Assembly: GCA_019247845.1 (NCBI GenBank)
Contig: JAFBAL010000043.1
Coordinates: 1 to 43,166 of the forward strand
Direction of reading: 5' to 3'
DNA length: 43,166 nucleotides
DNA from: Alphaproteobacteria bacterium
GTDB lineage: Bacteria > Pseudomonadota > Alphaproteobacteria > Micropepsales > Micropepsaceae
Shown here: positions 8,972 through 17,119 of the stretch, in pieces
Numbering within the stretch: the first letter of the stretch is position 1
Layout: every line of letters starts with the position of its first letter
The notes under the pieces: model-generated
The model's input: the letters and a program-made list of their open reading frames with translations, nothing else
The model's database searches: none
Told to the model about the DNA's origin: nothing
Program-made: the position numbers and the translations under genes

Positions 8972-9934
8972 ATGCTCCGGCTGAAGCCGATTCGACGCCG
9001 AAAGCGCCGCGGCCCGTCGCGCGACGTCCTGCGCGTGGCCGACGGCGCGTTCTGGCTGGCACTGGTCTTCGCCGGGCTCATCGGCGCGCGGCACTTGCTG
9101 AGCCCGTCGCCGCCGGTTGCCGCGCGGGCGAGCGTCGAGCTGTCCGTGCCCGCGGCAACGAAGGCGACGCCCGGTGCAACGGCATCCTCCGCTGCAACGG
9201 CAACGCCCGTTGCGGCAGCGCACGGCGCGGCCGCTGCGCCGCCGCCGCATCCCATCATCGCCATCGTCATCGACGACCTCGGCGCAGACGCGGTCCATAC
9301 CCGCCGTGCCATCGCGCTGCCGCGGCAGGTGGCGCTGGCCTTCCTGCCCGATCCACCCGACACGCCCGGGCTGGCGCGCATGGCGGCGCGCGAAGGGCAC
9401 GAGGTGCTGCTGCACATGCCGATGCAGGCCGTCACGGAAACCAGGCTCGGCCCCCTGGCGCTGACGCTCGATCTTCCGCCGGACGAGATCGGGCGCAGGC
9501 TCGATCGGGCGCTCGCGCGCGTGCCCGGACGCATCGGCGTCAACAACCACGAGGGCAGCCGCTTCACCGCCGACCGTGCGGCGCTCGATCCCGTGATGCA
9601 GCACTTGGCGCCGCGCCATCTGTTCTTCCTGGATTCGCGCACCACGGTCGATACGCAAGTCGTGGCGGCGGCCCGGGCCCGCGGCGTTCAGACCGGTTCG
9701 CGCGACGTGTTCCTGGACGACGTCGTGACCATCGACGGGGTCGATGCGCAGCTGCGCGTGCTCGAGGCCAAGGCGCGCGCGCAAGGTGCCGCCATCGCCA
9801 TCGGCCATCCGCACGAGATCACGCTCGATGCGGTCGCTTACTGGACAGCGCATGAGAAGGGTTTTGCGCTGGTCACCTTGCGCGCGGCGATGCGGCGCAA
9901 GACGGAAGATTCACTGACCCTTGCCACCCGCTGA
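8972..9934 (+). CDS. Divergent polysaccharide deacetylase family protein (YibQ/DUF610)
   Basis: Predicted periplasmic, membrane-anchored protein of about 320 residues with a polysaccharide-deacetylase-like barrel. A basic N-terminus (RRRKRRG) is followed by one membrane helix at about 23-42 and an Ala/Thr/Pro-rich linker to about residue 88. The catalytic-type motifs follow: IAIVIDDLGADAVHTRRAI, HEVLLHMPMQAV, GRIGVNNHEGSRFTADRAAL (most family members have NHMGS as I recall it), FFLDSRTTVDTQVVAAARA and IAIGHPHEITLDAV. The start is probably the ATG at 8972; a GTG at 8969 is also possible. The 3' end overlaps convergent trpE by 24 bp. Substrate unknown; an envelope polysaccharide is likely. Confidence 0.88.
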   Translation: MLRLKPIRRRKRRGPSRDVLRVADGAFWLALVFAGLIGARHLLSPSPPVAARASVELSVPAATKATPGATASSAATATPVAAAHGAAAAPPPHPIIAIVIDDLGADAVHTRRAIALPRQVALAFLPDPPDTPGLARMAAREGHEVLLHMPMQAVTETRLGPLALTLDLPPDEIGRRLDRALARVPGRIGVNNHEGSRFTADRAALDPVMQHLAPRHLFFLDSRTTVDTQVVAAARARGVQTGSRDVFLDDVVTIDGVDAQLRVLEAKARAQGAAIAIGHPHEITLDAVAYWTAHEKGFALVTLRAAMRRKTEDSLTLATR

Positions 9935-11431
9935 GGCATAGCGCACCGCCTCGTCGGCGGCGGCCATCAGCGCCTTGGCCTTGTTGACGGTCTCCTGGTA
10001 CTCGGCCTCGGGCTCGCTGTCGGCGACGACGCCGCCGCCGGCCTGGACGTACATCGTGCCGTCCTTGACGAGCGCGGTGCGCAGCACGATGCAGGTGTCC
10101 ATCGAGCCGTCGGCCGCGAAATATCCGACAGCGCCGGCATAGACAGCGCCGCGCTTCTCCTTCTCGAACTCGTCGATCAGCTCCATGGCGCGGATCTTGG
10201 GCGCGCCGGTCAGCGTGCCGGCGGGCAGGCCCGCGGCGAGCGCGTCGATGGCGTCGAGGCCGTCGCGGATTTGGCCTTCGACATTCGACACCAGATGCAT
10301 CACATGGCTGTAGCGCTCGATGAAGAAGCTCGCGGTGACGCGCACGTCGCCGACCTTGGCGACGCGGCCGACGTCGTTGCGCCCCAGATCGACGAGCATC
10401 AGGTGCTCGGCGCGCTCCTTGGGGTCGTTCATCAGCTCGTGCGCCAGCGCGGCATCTTCCTCCGCCGTCTTGCCGCGTGGACGCGTGCCGGCGATGGGGC
10501 GGATCGTGACCTTGCCGTCGCGCAGCCGCACCAGGATCTCCGGGCTCGAGCCCACGATCGCGAAATCGCCGAAGGCCAGGTGATAAAGGAACGGCGACGG
10601 GTTCAAACGCCGAAGCGCGCGATAGAGCGCGAAGGGCGGCAGCGCGAAGGGCCGGCGGAAGCGCTGGCTGGGCACGACCTGGAACACGTCGCCGGCGCGG
10701 ATGTATTCCTTCGCGCGCTCGACGATGGCGAGATATTCGTCATGCGTGGTGTTCGATTGCGTCTGCGTGACGGCCGGCAGGTGCTCGGGCGGCCGCGGCG
10801 AGGTCGGTGCGGGCCGCTCGATATCGCCGACGGCATCGTTCAGCCGCTCCGATGCGCGGGCATAGGCGGCGCGTGCGTCGAGGCCCGGTTCGGGCCACAC
10901 CGGCGTCACGATGATGATCTCGTCGCGCACGGTGTCGAAGATCGCCAGGATCGTGGGCCTGACGAGCACTGCGTCGGGCAGGTTCAAGGGATCGGGCGGC
11001 GGCGGGCCGAGCCGCTCGATCAGCCGGATCGTGTCGTAGCCCAGATAGCCGAACAAGCCGACCGCCATCGGCGGCAGGCCGGCCGGCAGCGTCATGCGCG
11101 TCTCGCCGACCAGCTTGCGCAGCGCGGCGAGGGGGGCGAGCGTCTCGGCGACGAAAGCGTCGGCGTCGGCGCGCGCATTGCGGTTGATCTCGGCCTTTCC
11201 GTCGCGGCAGCGCCAGATCAGGTCGGGCTTGAGCCCGATGATCGAATAGCGCCCGCGTGCCTCGCCGCCTTGCACGCTTTCGAACAGGAAGGCGTTGTCG
11301 CGTCCTTCGCCGAGCTTGAGGAACGCCGAGACCGGGGTCTCCAGGTCGGCGATCAGGCGCGTGTACACCGCCTGGGGCCGACCTGCGTCATAGGCCCGCG
11401 CGAAGGCGGCGAAATCGGGCAGCGGCGCCAT
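9911..11431 (-). CDS. trpE: Anthranilate synthase component I
   Basis: Chorismate to anthranilate, using ammonia delivered by TrpG. The protein has 506 residues. The N-terminal part carries the tryptophan feedback site as LFES (about 49-52, in place of the common LLES). The chorismate-binding domain shows GDVFQVVPSQRF, PSPFLYHLAFGDFAIVGSSP, IRPIAGTRPRG, RAEHLMLVDLGRNDVGRVAK, GTLTGAPKIRAMELIDEFE and YVQAGGGVVADSEPEAEYQE. The start is the ATG at 11431. It lies 7 bp behind ppiD and is surely co-transcribed with it. It is separated from trpG by the two opposite-strand genes at 8.3-9.9 kb, so the two anthranilate synthase subunits are made from different transcripts. Confidence 0.97.
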   Translation of the reverse strand: MAPLPDFAAFARAYDAGRPQAVYTRLIADLETPVSAFLKLGEGRDNAFLFESVQGGEARGRYSIIGLKPDLIWRCRDGKAEINRNARADADAFVAETLAPLAALRKLVGETRMTLPAGLPPMAVGLFGYLGYDTIRLIERLGPPPPDPLNLPDAVLVRPTILAIFDTVRDEIIIVTPVWPEPGLDARAAYARASERLNDAVGDIERPAPTSPRPPEHLPAVTQTQSNTTHDEYLAIVERAKEYIRAGDVFQVVPSQRFRRPFALPPFALYRALRRLNPSPFLYHLAFGDFAIVGSSPEILVRLRDGKVTIRPIAGTRPRGKTAEEDAALAHELMNDPKERAEHLMLVDLGRNDVGRVAKVGDVRVTASFFIERYSHVMHLVSNVEGQIRDGLDAIDALAAGLPAGTLTGAPKIRAMELIDEFEKEKRGAVYAGAVGYFAADGSMDTCIVLRTALVKDGTMYVQAGGGVVADSEPEAEYQETVNKAKALMAAADEAVRYASAGGKGQ

Positions 11432-11438
11432 CGGTCGC

Positions 11439-13322
11439 TCACGAGCCTTCGCCCGCGCCGAGCGCCCGGTTGAGCATCGTCTGGTTGACCTTCACGTCCA
11501 TCTTGGCGCGCTGGGCCTGGGCGAGCGAGCTGACCGTGTCCTCGCCCAGCTGCTGGCTGAGCTGGCGGATGCCCTGCTGATAGCGCTGGTCCATGGGCGA
11601 AAGCGCCGGATGGACGACGCCCGTGACGCGCGCGATGACCACGCCGCCCGCGCCGCCCGCCGGTCCATAGACGGCCGTGCCCGGACGCGCGGCGAAGACC
11701 TTGTCGAGCAGCGCGGCCGAGAACACCGCCGGCGGCTTCTCGCGGTTGAGCGCCTGGCCGGTGAGCACCGGCGCGCCGGCTTCCTTGGCGACCTCGGTCA
11801 GGTTCCCGTCCTTGTTGGCCTTGGCGGTGAGCTCGGCGGCGCGCGTCTGCAGGCGCTTGGCGTTCTGCTCGGCCGTCCACGCCGCCGTCGCGGCCGCGCG
11901 TGCGACGTCGAGCGGCTTGAGCTTGGGCGGCGTCACGCCCAGCACCGTCACCGCATAGAGATGGCCGTTGGGGGTGTGGACGGAGTCCGTCGGCTCGCCG
12001 ATCTCGGCATCGGCAATCTGCTTGAGAAGCTCGGGATCGGACGGCATCGCGGCTTTGGTCCCGTCGGGCGTCAGGCCGTGCGCGTCGACCGCATGCACGC
12101 GGATGATGTGCATGCCCGCCTTCTTGGCCGAGTCCTGGATATCGAGGCCGTCGCCGTTGGCCTCGCCATAGGCGTTCTCGATGTCGACGAGCTTGCCTTG
12201 CGCGATCTGGTCGACAACCTGCTTCTCGAGCTCTGGCTTGGCTTCGTCGAAGGAGGTCGACTTGCCCGGCGTGATCTTGGTCACTTTCAGGATCACCCAG
12301 GTCGCGAAGTTCTTGAGCGGCTGCGTCGTGCCGCCCTCGGGCAGCGCGAAGACCGCGGCGCCCAGCGAGCCGAGATCGTCCTGCGTGACGGTTCCGCGGT
12401 CGTCGACCGTCTGTCCGGCCAGCGACGCCGCGGTGGTGAAGTCGGTGCCGCTGTCGAGCTTGCCGCGGGCGGCCTTGGCGGCAGCCTCGTTCGGGAAGGT
12501 GATCTGCTGCACGTCGCGCTTCTCGGGCACGACATAGACCGACTTCTTGGCGTCGTACTGGGCGTGGAGCTGCGCATCCGTCGGCTTGATGCCCGGCGTG
12601 AAGTCCTCAACCCCGGCCGTGGCGATCGTGACGTCGCGATATTCCGGCGTGCTGAACCGGTCGGGATGGGTCTTGATGTAGTCGGACAGCACCGCATCGC
12701 TCGGCGGCGCGATCGGGGGAAGCGACTGCGGCGTGAGCACGACGTAGTCCGCAGCCCGCAGCTCGGTCGAGAAGGCGAACAGCGCATGCGCATAGCCGGG
12801 CGGCACGGCATAGCCGCCTTCGGCCGCCGCCATCAGCTGTGCGCGAGACATGTCGTTGCGCATCGATTCGACGAATTCCGGCTCGGAGTAGCCGCGCTGC
12901 TGGAGCGTGCGGTCGAAGGTCTCCTTGTCGAAGGTGCCGAGCGGCCCGAAGAAGATGTTGATCTGGCGCACGCGGGCGGCGACGTCCTCGTCGCCGACGG
13001 TGAGGCCCAGGTCGCTCGTCACCTTGTCGAGCGCAGCGCGGTCGATCATCTGCTGCAGCACCGCATCGCCCATGCCGGTCTTGCGCGCCTCTTCAGTGGT
13101 GATCTCGCGCTGCTGGCGCTGGCTTTCGTTGCGCAGCACGTTCTTCAGGTCGCGCGTGAACTGGTCGTAGGAGATCGGGCTCGGGCTCATCGACACGACG
13201 TTGGTGTCGGTGCTGCCGCGGAAGACGTCCGCGACGCCCCAGAGCGTGAAGCTGCCCACGACGAGAAGCAGAAAGACCGAGGCGATCCACGACTTGGCGA
13301 ATCCTCGCATTTGCTGAAGCAT
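11439..13322 (-). CDS. ppiD: PpiD/SurA-like periplasmic folding factor (SurA N-terminal domain)
   Basis: Membrane-anchored periplasmic chaperone and peptidyl-prolyl isomerase of 627 residues. It opens MLQQMRGFAKSWIASVFLLL with a single N-terminal membrane helix at about 10-32 and the bulk in the periplasm. The SurA-N-like helical part runs to about 230 (ISYDQFTRDLKNVLR, MIDRAALDKVTSDLGLTVGD, FDKETFDRTLQQRGYSEPEF). A parvulin-like domain at about 255-355 reads DVQQITFPNEAAAKAARGKL, then LGSLGAAVFALPEGG and WVILKVTKITPGK. The C-terminal region is helical. In E. coli PpiD works near SecYEG on emerging outer-membrane proteins. The ppiD-trpE pairing is typical of alphaproteobacteria. The start is the ATG at 13322. 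Confidence 0.9.
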   Translation of the reverse strand: MLQQMRGFAKSWIASVFLLLVVGSFTLWGVADVFRGSTDTNVVSMSPSPISYDQFTRDLKNVLRNESQRQQREITTEEARKTGMGDAVLQQMIDRAALDKVTSDLGLTVGDEDVAARVRQINIFFGPLGTFDKETFDRTLQQRGYSEPEFVESMRNDMSRAQLMAAAEGGYAVPPGYAHALFAFSTELRAADYVVLTPQSLPPIAPPSDAVLSDYIKTHPDRFSTPEYRDVTIATAGVEDFTPGIKPTDAQLHAQYDAKKSVYVVPEKRDVQQITFPNEAAAKAARGKLDSGTDFTTAASLAGQTVDDRGTVTQDDLGSLGAAVFALPEGGTTQPLKNFATWVILKVTKITPGKSTSFDEAKPELEKQVVDQIAQGKLVDIENAYGEANGDGLDIQDSAKKAGMHIIRVHAVDAHGLTPDGTKAAMPSDPELLKQIADAEIGEPTDSVHTPNGHLYAVTVLGVTPPKLKPLDVARAAATAAWTAEQNAKRLQTRAAELTAKANKDGNLTEVAKEAGAPVLTGQALNREKPPAVFSAALLDKVFAARPGTAVYGPAGGAGGVVIARVTGVVHPALSPMDQRYQQGIRQLSQQLGEDTVSSLAQAQRAKMDVKVNQTMLNRALGAGEGS

Positions 13323-13417
13323 GAAATCCCCGAAAGTTCCCTGATTGCGGCCGTGGCTGTGGCGATGAAAGGCGGCGGATGATAGGGAGGGGGACCAAGC
13401 GGGGCAAGGGACAGAAA

Positions 13418-13900
13418 ATGCCGGAATGGACGGATTTTTTCGCCGCCGAGGTCGGCGCGTCCGCGGCCCTGGCGGGACTCGTCATCGTGGCGATCTCGAT
13501 CAACCTGGCGAAGATCATCTCCTATCCCTGGCTTCCGGGGCGTGCCGCCGAAACGCTGGTGGCGCCGACCGGCGTGCTGGTGACCTCCAGCTACATGCTG
13601 GTCCCCCATCAGCCTGCCCAGCAGCTCTCGGTCGAGCTGGTAGCGACGGGGCTGGTGATGTGGCTGGTGCCGATGGTCATCCAGCTGCGCACCGTCCTGG
13701 GCGCAAGCAAGCTGCCGCGGCGCTCAATGGCGGTGCGCTGCGTGCTCACCCAGGTCTCGGCGCTGCCGATCGTGGTGTCGGGCATCTTCGTCTGGACCGG
13801 CGCGCCCGATGCCATCGCCTGGATGGTGCCGGGCATCATTGCGTCGCTGATCGCGACCGTGATCAATGCCTGGGTGCTCCTGGTCGAGATTCTGCGTTAG
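13418..13900 (+). CDS. Small polytopic membrane protein, function unknown
   Basis: 160 residues, mostly hydrophobic, with about four to five membrane helices (about 12-32, 70-92, 106-126 and 130-156, plus a weaker one near 45-62). It starts [20 protein letters not shown], followed by [13 protein letters not shown]. This GLVxVAISINL pattern recurs in uncharacterised bacterial membrane proteins, but I cannot give a function. I start it at the ATG at 13418; an upstream extension to 13379 is possible but polar and unlikely. It is divergent from ppiD (95 bp between starts) and ends 10 bp before tpiA, so it probably shares a transcript with tpiA. Confidence 0.75.
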   Translation: MPEWTDFFAAEVGASAALAGLVIVAISINLAKIISYPWLPGRAAETLVAPTGVLVTSSYMLVPHQPAQQLSVELVATGLVMWLVPMVIQLRTVLGASKLPRRSMAVRCVLTQVSALPIVVSGIFVWTGAPDAIAWMVPGIIASLIATVINAWVLLVEILR

Positions 13901-13910
13901 AGGAAACGAT

Positions 13911-14642
13911 ATGCGCCAACTGATCGCCGGCAATTGGAAGATGAACGGGCTCGGGCAGGCGGCTTTTGCCGAGATCGAGGCGCTGCGCGCAGGCCTCGCC
14001 GCCGATCCTCCGCATGCCGACGTGCTCGTCTGCCCGCCCGCGACCCTGATCGCGCGGGCGCATTGGGCGGCCAAGGGCGCGTTCCCCTTGGGCGGACAGG
14101 ACTGCCATGCGCAGGCTTCGGGCGCCTTCACCGGCGACGTCAGCGCGGAGATGCTGAAAGACGCCGGCGCCACCTGGGTGATCGTCGGACATTCCGAGCG
14201 CCGCCAGTATCACCACGAAAGCGACGCCGACGTCGCCGCAAAGGCAAGAGCCGCGTGGCGCGCCGGTCTCACCGCCATCGTCTGCATCGGCGAGACCGAG
14301 CGGGAGCGCATGGACGGCCATACGCTCGACGTCGTGTCGCGCCAGCTTGGCGCAAGCGTGCCCGACGGCGCGACGCCGCAGAACACCGTCATCGCCTATG
14401 AGCCCATCTGGGCGATCGGCACCGGCAAGACGCCGACCAGCGCCGAGATCGCTGAAGTCCACGCGCATATCCGAAAGATCGTGGGCGCGGGAACGCGCAT
14501 TCTTTATGGCGGCTCGGTCAAGCCGTCCAATGCGAAGGAGATTCTTGGGCTCGCCGATGTCGACGGCGCGCTGGTCGGCGGCGCCAGCTTGAAAGCGCAG
14601 GACTTCCTCGCGCTCATCGCGGCGGCGGCGGAGCGTTCCTGA
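13911..14642 (+). CDS. tpiA: Triose-phosphate isomerase
   Basis: Interconverts dihydroxyacetone phosphate and glyceraldehyde 3-phosphate. The protein has 243 residues, standard length. It opens [13 protein letters not shown] with the substrate Asn/Lys, then [33 protein letters not shown], the catalytic His in [14 protein letters not shown], the catalytic Glu in [18 protein letters not shown] (loop 6 follows), and the phosphate-binding [16 protein letters not shown] with GALVGGASL. The start is the ATG at 13911, with GAGGAA just upstream. It follows the small membrane protein by 10 bp. Confidence 0.97.
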   Translation: MRQLIAGNWKMNGLGQAAFAEIEALRAGLAADPPHADVLVCPPATLIARAHWAAKGAFPLGGQDCHAQASGAFTGDVSAEMLKDAGATWVIVGHSERRQYHHESDADVAAKARAAWRAGLTAIVCIGETERERMDGHTLDVVSRQLGASVPDGATPQNTVIAYEPIWAIGTGKTPTSAEIAEVHAHIRKIVGAGTRILYGGSVKPSNAKEILGLADVDGALVGGASLKAQDFLALIAAAAERS

Positions 14643-14708
14643 GAGCAGACCGTCCCTGAAAGCAGAGCGTTCTTAACCAACTCAAGCCACCGTTCCTTAA
14701 TACCCGGC

Positions 14709-15704
14709 ATGGCATTCCTTACCGGCTGGAAAGGAATGGCCCCGCCGGTGATGACGCGGCTGACCTACGACACATCCGAAGCGTTGGTGTACGACCCCGT
14801 CTCCGCCAACCGCATGGCGACGCGCGCGGTGCTCTATACGCTGGGCTTCCGCAAGATCGAGACCGTCGGCACGATCAAGGGCTTCGCGGAATATCTCAAC
14901 CGCAGGCCGCCGGACCTGGCGATCTGCGAGGTGCAGGGCGCCGACACCGAACTCTGCGAGATGATCCAGACGCTGCGCCAGGGCAGCGAGGGGGCCAACC
15001 CGTTCATCGTGATCATCGCCACGGCTTGGGAGAAGAGCGCGGACCTCATCGCGCGCGTGGTCAATTCGGGCGCCGACGACCTGCTGCTCCGGCCGTTCTC
15101 GACCGCGCTGCTCGGCAGCCGCATCGAGACCCATATCCAGCGCCGCAAGGGCTTCGTCGTCACCACCGACTATGTCGGCCCCGACCGCCGGCGCGATCAG
15201 TCGCGCCCCTCCAACGCCGAACTCTTCGAGCCGCCCAACTCGCTCAAGATGAAGGCCAAGGACCGGCTGTCTATGGAGCAGGCGGCCCAGCGCCTCGAAG
15301 AGGAGCTGCGTGCGGCCAAGGACGTGCTCAACGCCGAGAAGCTGCGCCGCGACGCCTTCCAGGTCTGCATCCAGTGGCGGCTGATGCAGGACCAGATGCC
15401 CGGGCGCGGCGCGGGCTGCGAGGCCGAGCTTGCCCGCATCGCGGGCCTGGTGCGCTCGATCGCCAAGCGCTCGCGCGATACCGATTTCGAGCAGGCGGGG
15501 GCGTGGTGCGACTCCATCCTCGCGGCGGTCGAGGGCCTTGAGCTGGGCGTCGACCGCAACGCCTCGATGCACCTTCTCGGCCATGCGGCGCTGAGCCTGA
15601 ACCAGGTCTTCCGCCCCGACACCCCGGCCCAGGAGCAGCTCGGCGAGATCGACGCCACGGTGGCGCTTATCCGCGCCCGGAACGCCGAAAAGCTGGCGTC
15701 CTAG
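14709..15704 (+). CDS. Receiver-domain protein lacking the phospho-acceptor aspartate
   Basis: A 331-residue protein. An N-terminal CheY-like receiver fold (about 23-145) is followed by a DYVGPDRRRD motif (154-163), a helical or coiled-coil stretch (about 185-215, QAAQRLEEELRAAKDVLNAE) and an all-helical C-terminal part of about 110 residues. The receiver is degenerate. The expected acceptor Asp is Glu74 (DLAICEVQ), and the conserved Lys before the Pro is Arg128 (LLLRPFS). Thr105 and Asp29 remain. There is no DNA-binding or enzymatic output domain. The YVGPDRRR motif is frequent in alphaproteobacterial response regulators with protein-protein output, as I recall. The start is the ATG at 14709, 66 bp after tpiA. 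Probably a phosphorylation-independent or locked-on adaptor; function unknown. Confidence 0.8.
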   Translation: MAFLTGWKGMAPPVMTRLTYDTSEALVYDPVSANRMATRAVLYTLGFRKIETVGTIKGFAEYLNRRPPDLAICEVQGADTELCEMIQTLRQGSEGANPFIVIIATAWEKSADLIARVVNSGADDLLLRPFSTALLGSRIETHIQRRKGFVVTTDYVGPDRRRDQSRPSNAELFEPPNSLKMKAKDRLSMEQAAQRLEEELRAAKDVLNAEKLRRDAFQVCIQWRLMQDQMPGRGAGCEAELARIAGLVRSIAKRSRDTDFEQAGAWCDSILAAVEGLELGVDRNASMHLLGHAALSLNQVFRPDTPAQEQLGEIDATVALIRARNAEKLAS

Positions 15705-15819
15705 CCTGGCTTCGAGCCGGGAAAACCTGATTGCGAGCCTGCCTTGAAGGCGGGCACCCGGCCTCCTAGCTTTTGCGGGCGATTTCCTCTAAACCCCGCG
15801 GCCTCATCCGGAGCCCGTC

Positions 15820-16170
15820 ATGCAGACCCTGCTCATCCTCGTCGAATTGTTCGTCTCGATCGCCCTCGTGGTGGTGATCCTGCTGCAACGCTCGGAAGGC
15901 GGCGCGCTGGGCATGGGCGGCGGCGGCTCGGGCTTGGGCGGGCTGTTCTCGCCGCGCGGCGCGGCCGACACGCTGACGCGCACGACCGGCATCCTGGCGG
16001 TGTTGTTCTTCCTGACCTGCCTCGGTCTGAACCTGATCGGGCTGCGCGGCCGAGACGAGCGCTCGATCCTGGAATCGTCGCCCACGTCGTCGATCATCCA
16101 GCCCGTCAAGACGCCCGCACCTGCGGCGCCCAAGCCGTCGCAGGCGCCCGCCGTCCCGGCTCCGCACTGA
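15820..16170 (+). CDS. secG: Protein translocase subunit SecG
   Basis: Small accessory subunit of the SecYEG channel. 116 residues with two membrane helices (about 3-22 and 54-74) joined by the hallmark loop VVVILLQRSEGGALGMGGGG ending in SGLGGLF, and RGAADTLTRTTGILAVLFF at the second helix. An Ala/Pro-rich tail of about 40 residues follows, longer than in E. coli but common in this class. The start is the ATG at 15820. The 115-bp gap upstream holds a GC-rich hairpin (15736-15754, GCCTGCC/GGCGGGC) without a T run. In many alphaproteobacteria secG directly precedes pyrG; here three genes separate them. Confidence 0.96.
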   Translation: MQTLLILVELFVSIALVVVILLQRSEGGALGMGGGGSGLGGLFSPRGAADTLTRTTGILAVLFFLTCLGLNLIGLRGRDERSILESSPTSSIIQPVKTPAPAAPKPSQAPAVPAPH

Positions 16171-16176
16171 CCTTCG

Positions 16177-16353
16177 TCAGTTCAAGAGCGTCGAAATCGG
16201 CCTGAGCCCCCGGTCCGTGATGGCCTGGACGATGGCGTCGTCCAGCCGCTCGAGCCGTTCCAGCGCTTCGGTCATGCCGTACCGCGCGAGCCGCTTGCGG
16301 ATGCAAGAAAGGACGACGCGGTAGTCGGACAGTTCTTCTTCTTCCTCGATCAT
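16177..16353 (-). CDS. Small helical protein, unknown
   Basis: A 58-residue acidic-then-basic helical protein: MIEEEEELSDYRVVLSCIRK at the start and LERLERLDDAIVQAITDRGL near the end. It has no membrane helix or signal peptide, and no family is recognised. The start is the ATG at 16353. It lies 44 bp after the leftward gene at 16398-17033 and converges on secG with 6 bp between stops. Coding is supported by its position as a probable operon partner and by sensible amino acid composition; the alternative is a non-coding tail. Confidence 0.5.
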   Translation of the reverse strand: MIEEEEELSDYRVVLSCIRKRLARYGMTEALERLERLDDAIVQAITDRGLRPISTLLN

Positions 16354-16397
16354 GGTCCGATCATGCCTTTTGGTAATTGCCCCGACTGTGATCTCCG

Positions 16398-17033
16398 TCA
16401 CGCCCCCGAATTCGATGCCCTGCGCTGGGCCACGGCGCGGGTGAGGTCGACGCGGAAGACGTTGCCGAGCGCGTTCTCGGCCGGCCCGCGATCGGCTTCG
16501 CCCAGGTGGTTGAGCCATTTGAGGCCGCCCAAAGTGCCTGCCGTCGCATAGACGGGCAGGCCGCCATAGCGCTCGGCGCCCAGAGCCTGGGCGACCAGCA
16601 TCTCGGCCAGCACGCGGACCTTCCGCGCGATTCCCGCCCAGACATAGAGTGCGGCCGGGCGCTCGCCGGCGGCGGCGATCAAGGCGAGGTCCGGCTCGCG
16701 CCCGCTCAAGGTCCGGGCTTCGAGGGCGGCCAGTCCCGCCGCATTCAGGTGCAGGAAGCCGAAGTAGCCGGCCAGCCGGTCGGGCTCTCCGGAAGCGGGA
16801 CGGCGCAGGATGGTCCAGAGGCACTCAGGGTTGTGCTTATACACCCCGTGCATGGTCTCCAGGGAGGCGACCGAGGGGCCTATCTCCAAAACGGTGAGGG
16901 CATGTAAGGTCGGGACTTCGCCCGCCTGGGTCATCCGGACGACGATGACGTCGCCGTCAGCGTGCGTAGCGGTAAATTCTCTCATGCCAGGAGACGGACT
17001 CATGGCGTTGATCGGAAACGCGTTTTCGTCCAT
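16398..17033 (-). CDS. Unknown protein, possibly GNAT-like
   Basis: A 211-residue soluble protein. It reads MREFTATHADGDVIVVRMTQ from residue 17, then an LHALTVLEIGPSVASLETMH stretch, LAGYFGFLHLNAAGLAALEA and LAEMLVAQALGAERYGGLPV. The alternation (N-terminal strand-helix, a central GYFGFLHL strand, a helix with many Ala, a final strand-helix) is compatible with an acyltransferase fold, but the acetyl-CoA loop is not clear, so I name no function. The start is either the ATG at 17033 or the internal one at Met17. It is divergent from the LysR regulator (about 86 bp to its start), so that regulator could control it. Confidence 0.6.
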   Translation of the reverse strand: MDENAFPINAMSPSPGMREFTATHADGDVIVVRMTQAGEVPTLHALTVLEIGPSVASLETMHGVYKHNPECLWTILRRPASGEPDRLAGYFGFLHLNAAGLAALEARTLSGREPDLALIAAAGERPAALYVWAGIARKVRVLAEMLVAQALGAERYGGLPVYATAGTLGGLKWLNHLGEADRGPAENALGNVFRVDLTRAVAQRRASNSGA

Positions 17034-17119
17034 GAAGATGCCCCATCAAAAGACGAACTTGTTTGCTACTCGCCCTTAAGGCGTGTAAAACCAGGTTCGC
17101 GATGAGGAAGGCTCGCATC

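Noticed and set aside
13323..13417. trp leader peptide or attenuator upstream of ppiD-trpE
   Set aside because: No short frame with tandem Trp codons and no alternative hairpins with a T run in the 95-bp gap.
15736..15754. Hairpin GCCTGCC/GGCGGGC before secG as a terminator
   Set aside because: A 7-bp stem but no T run follows; not supported as a terminator.
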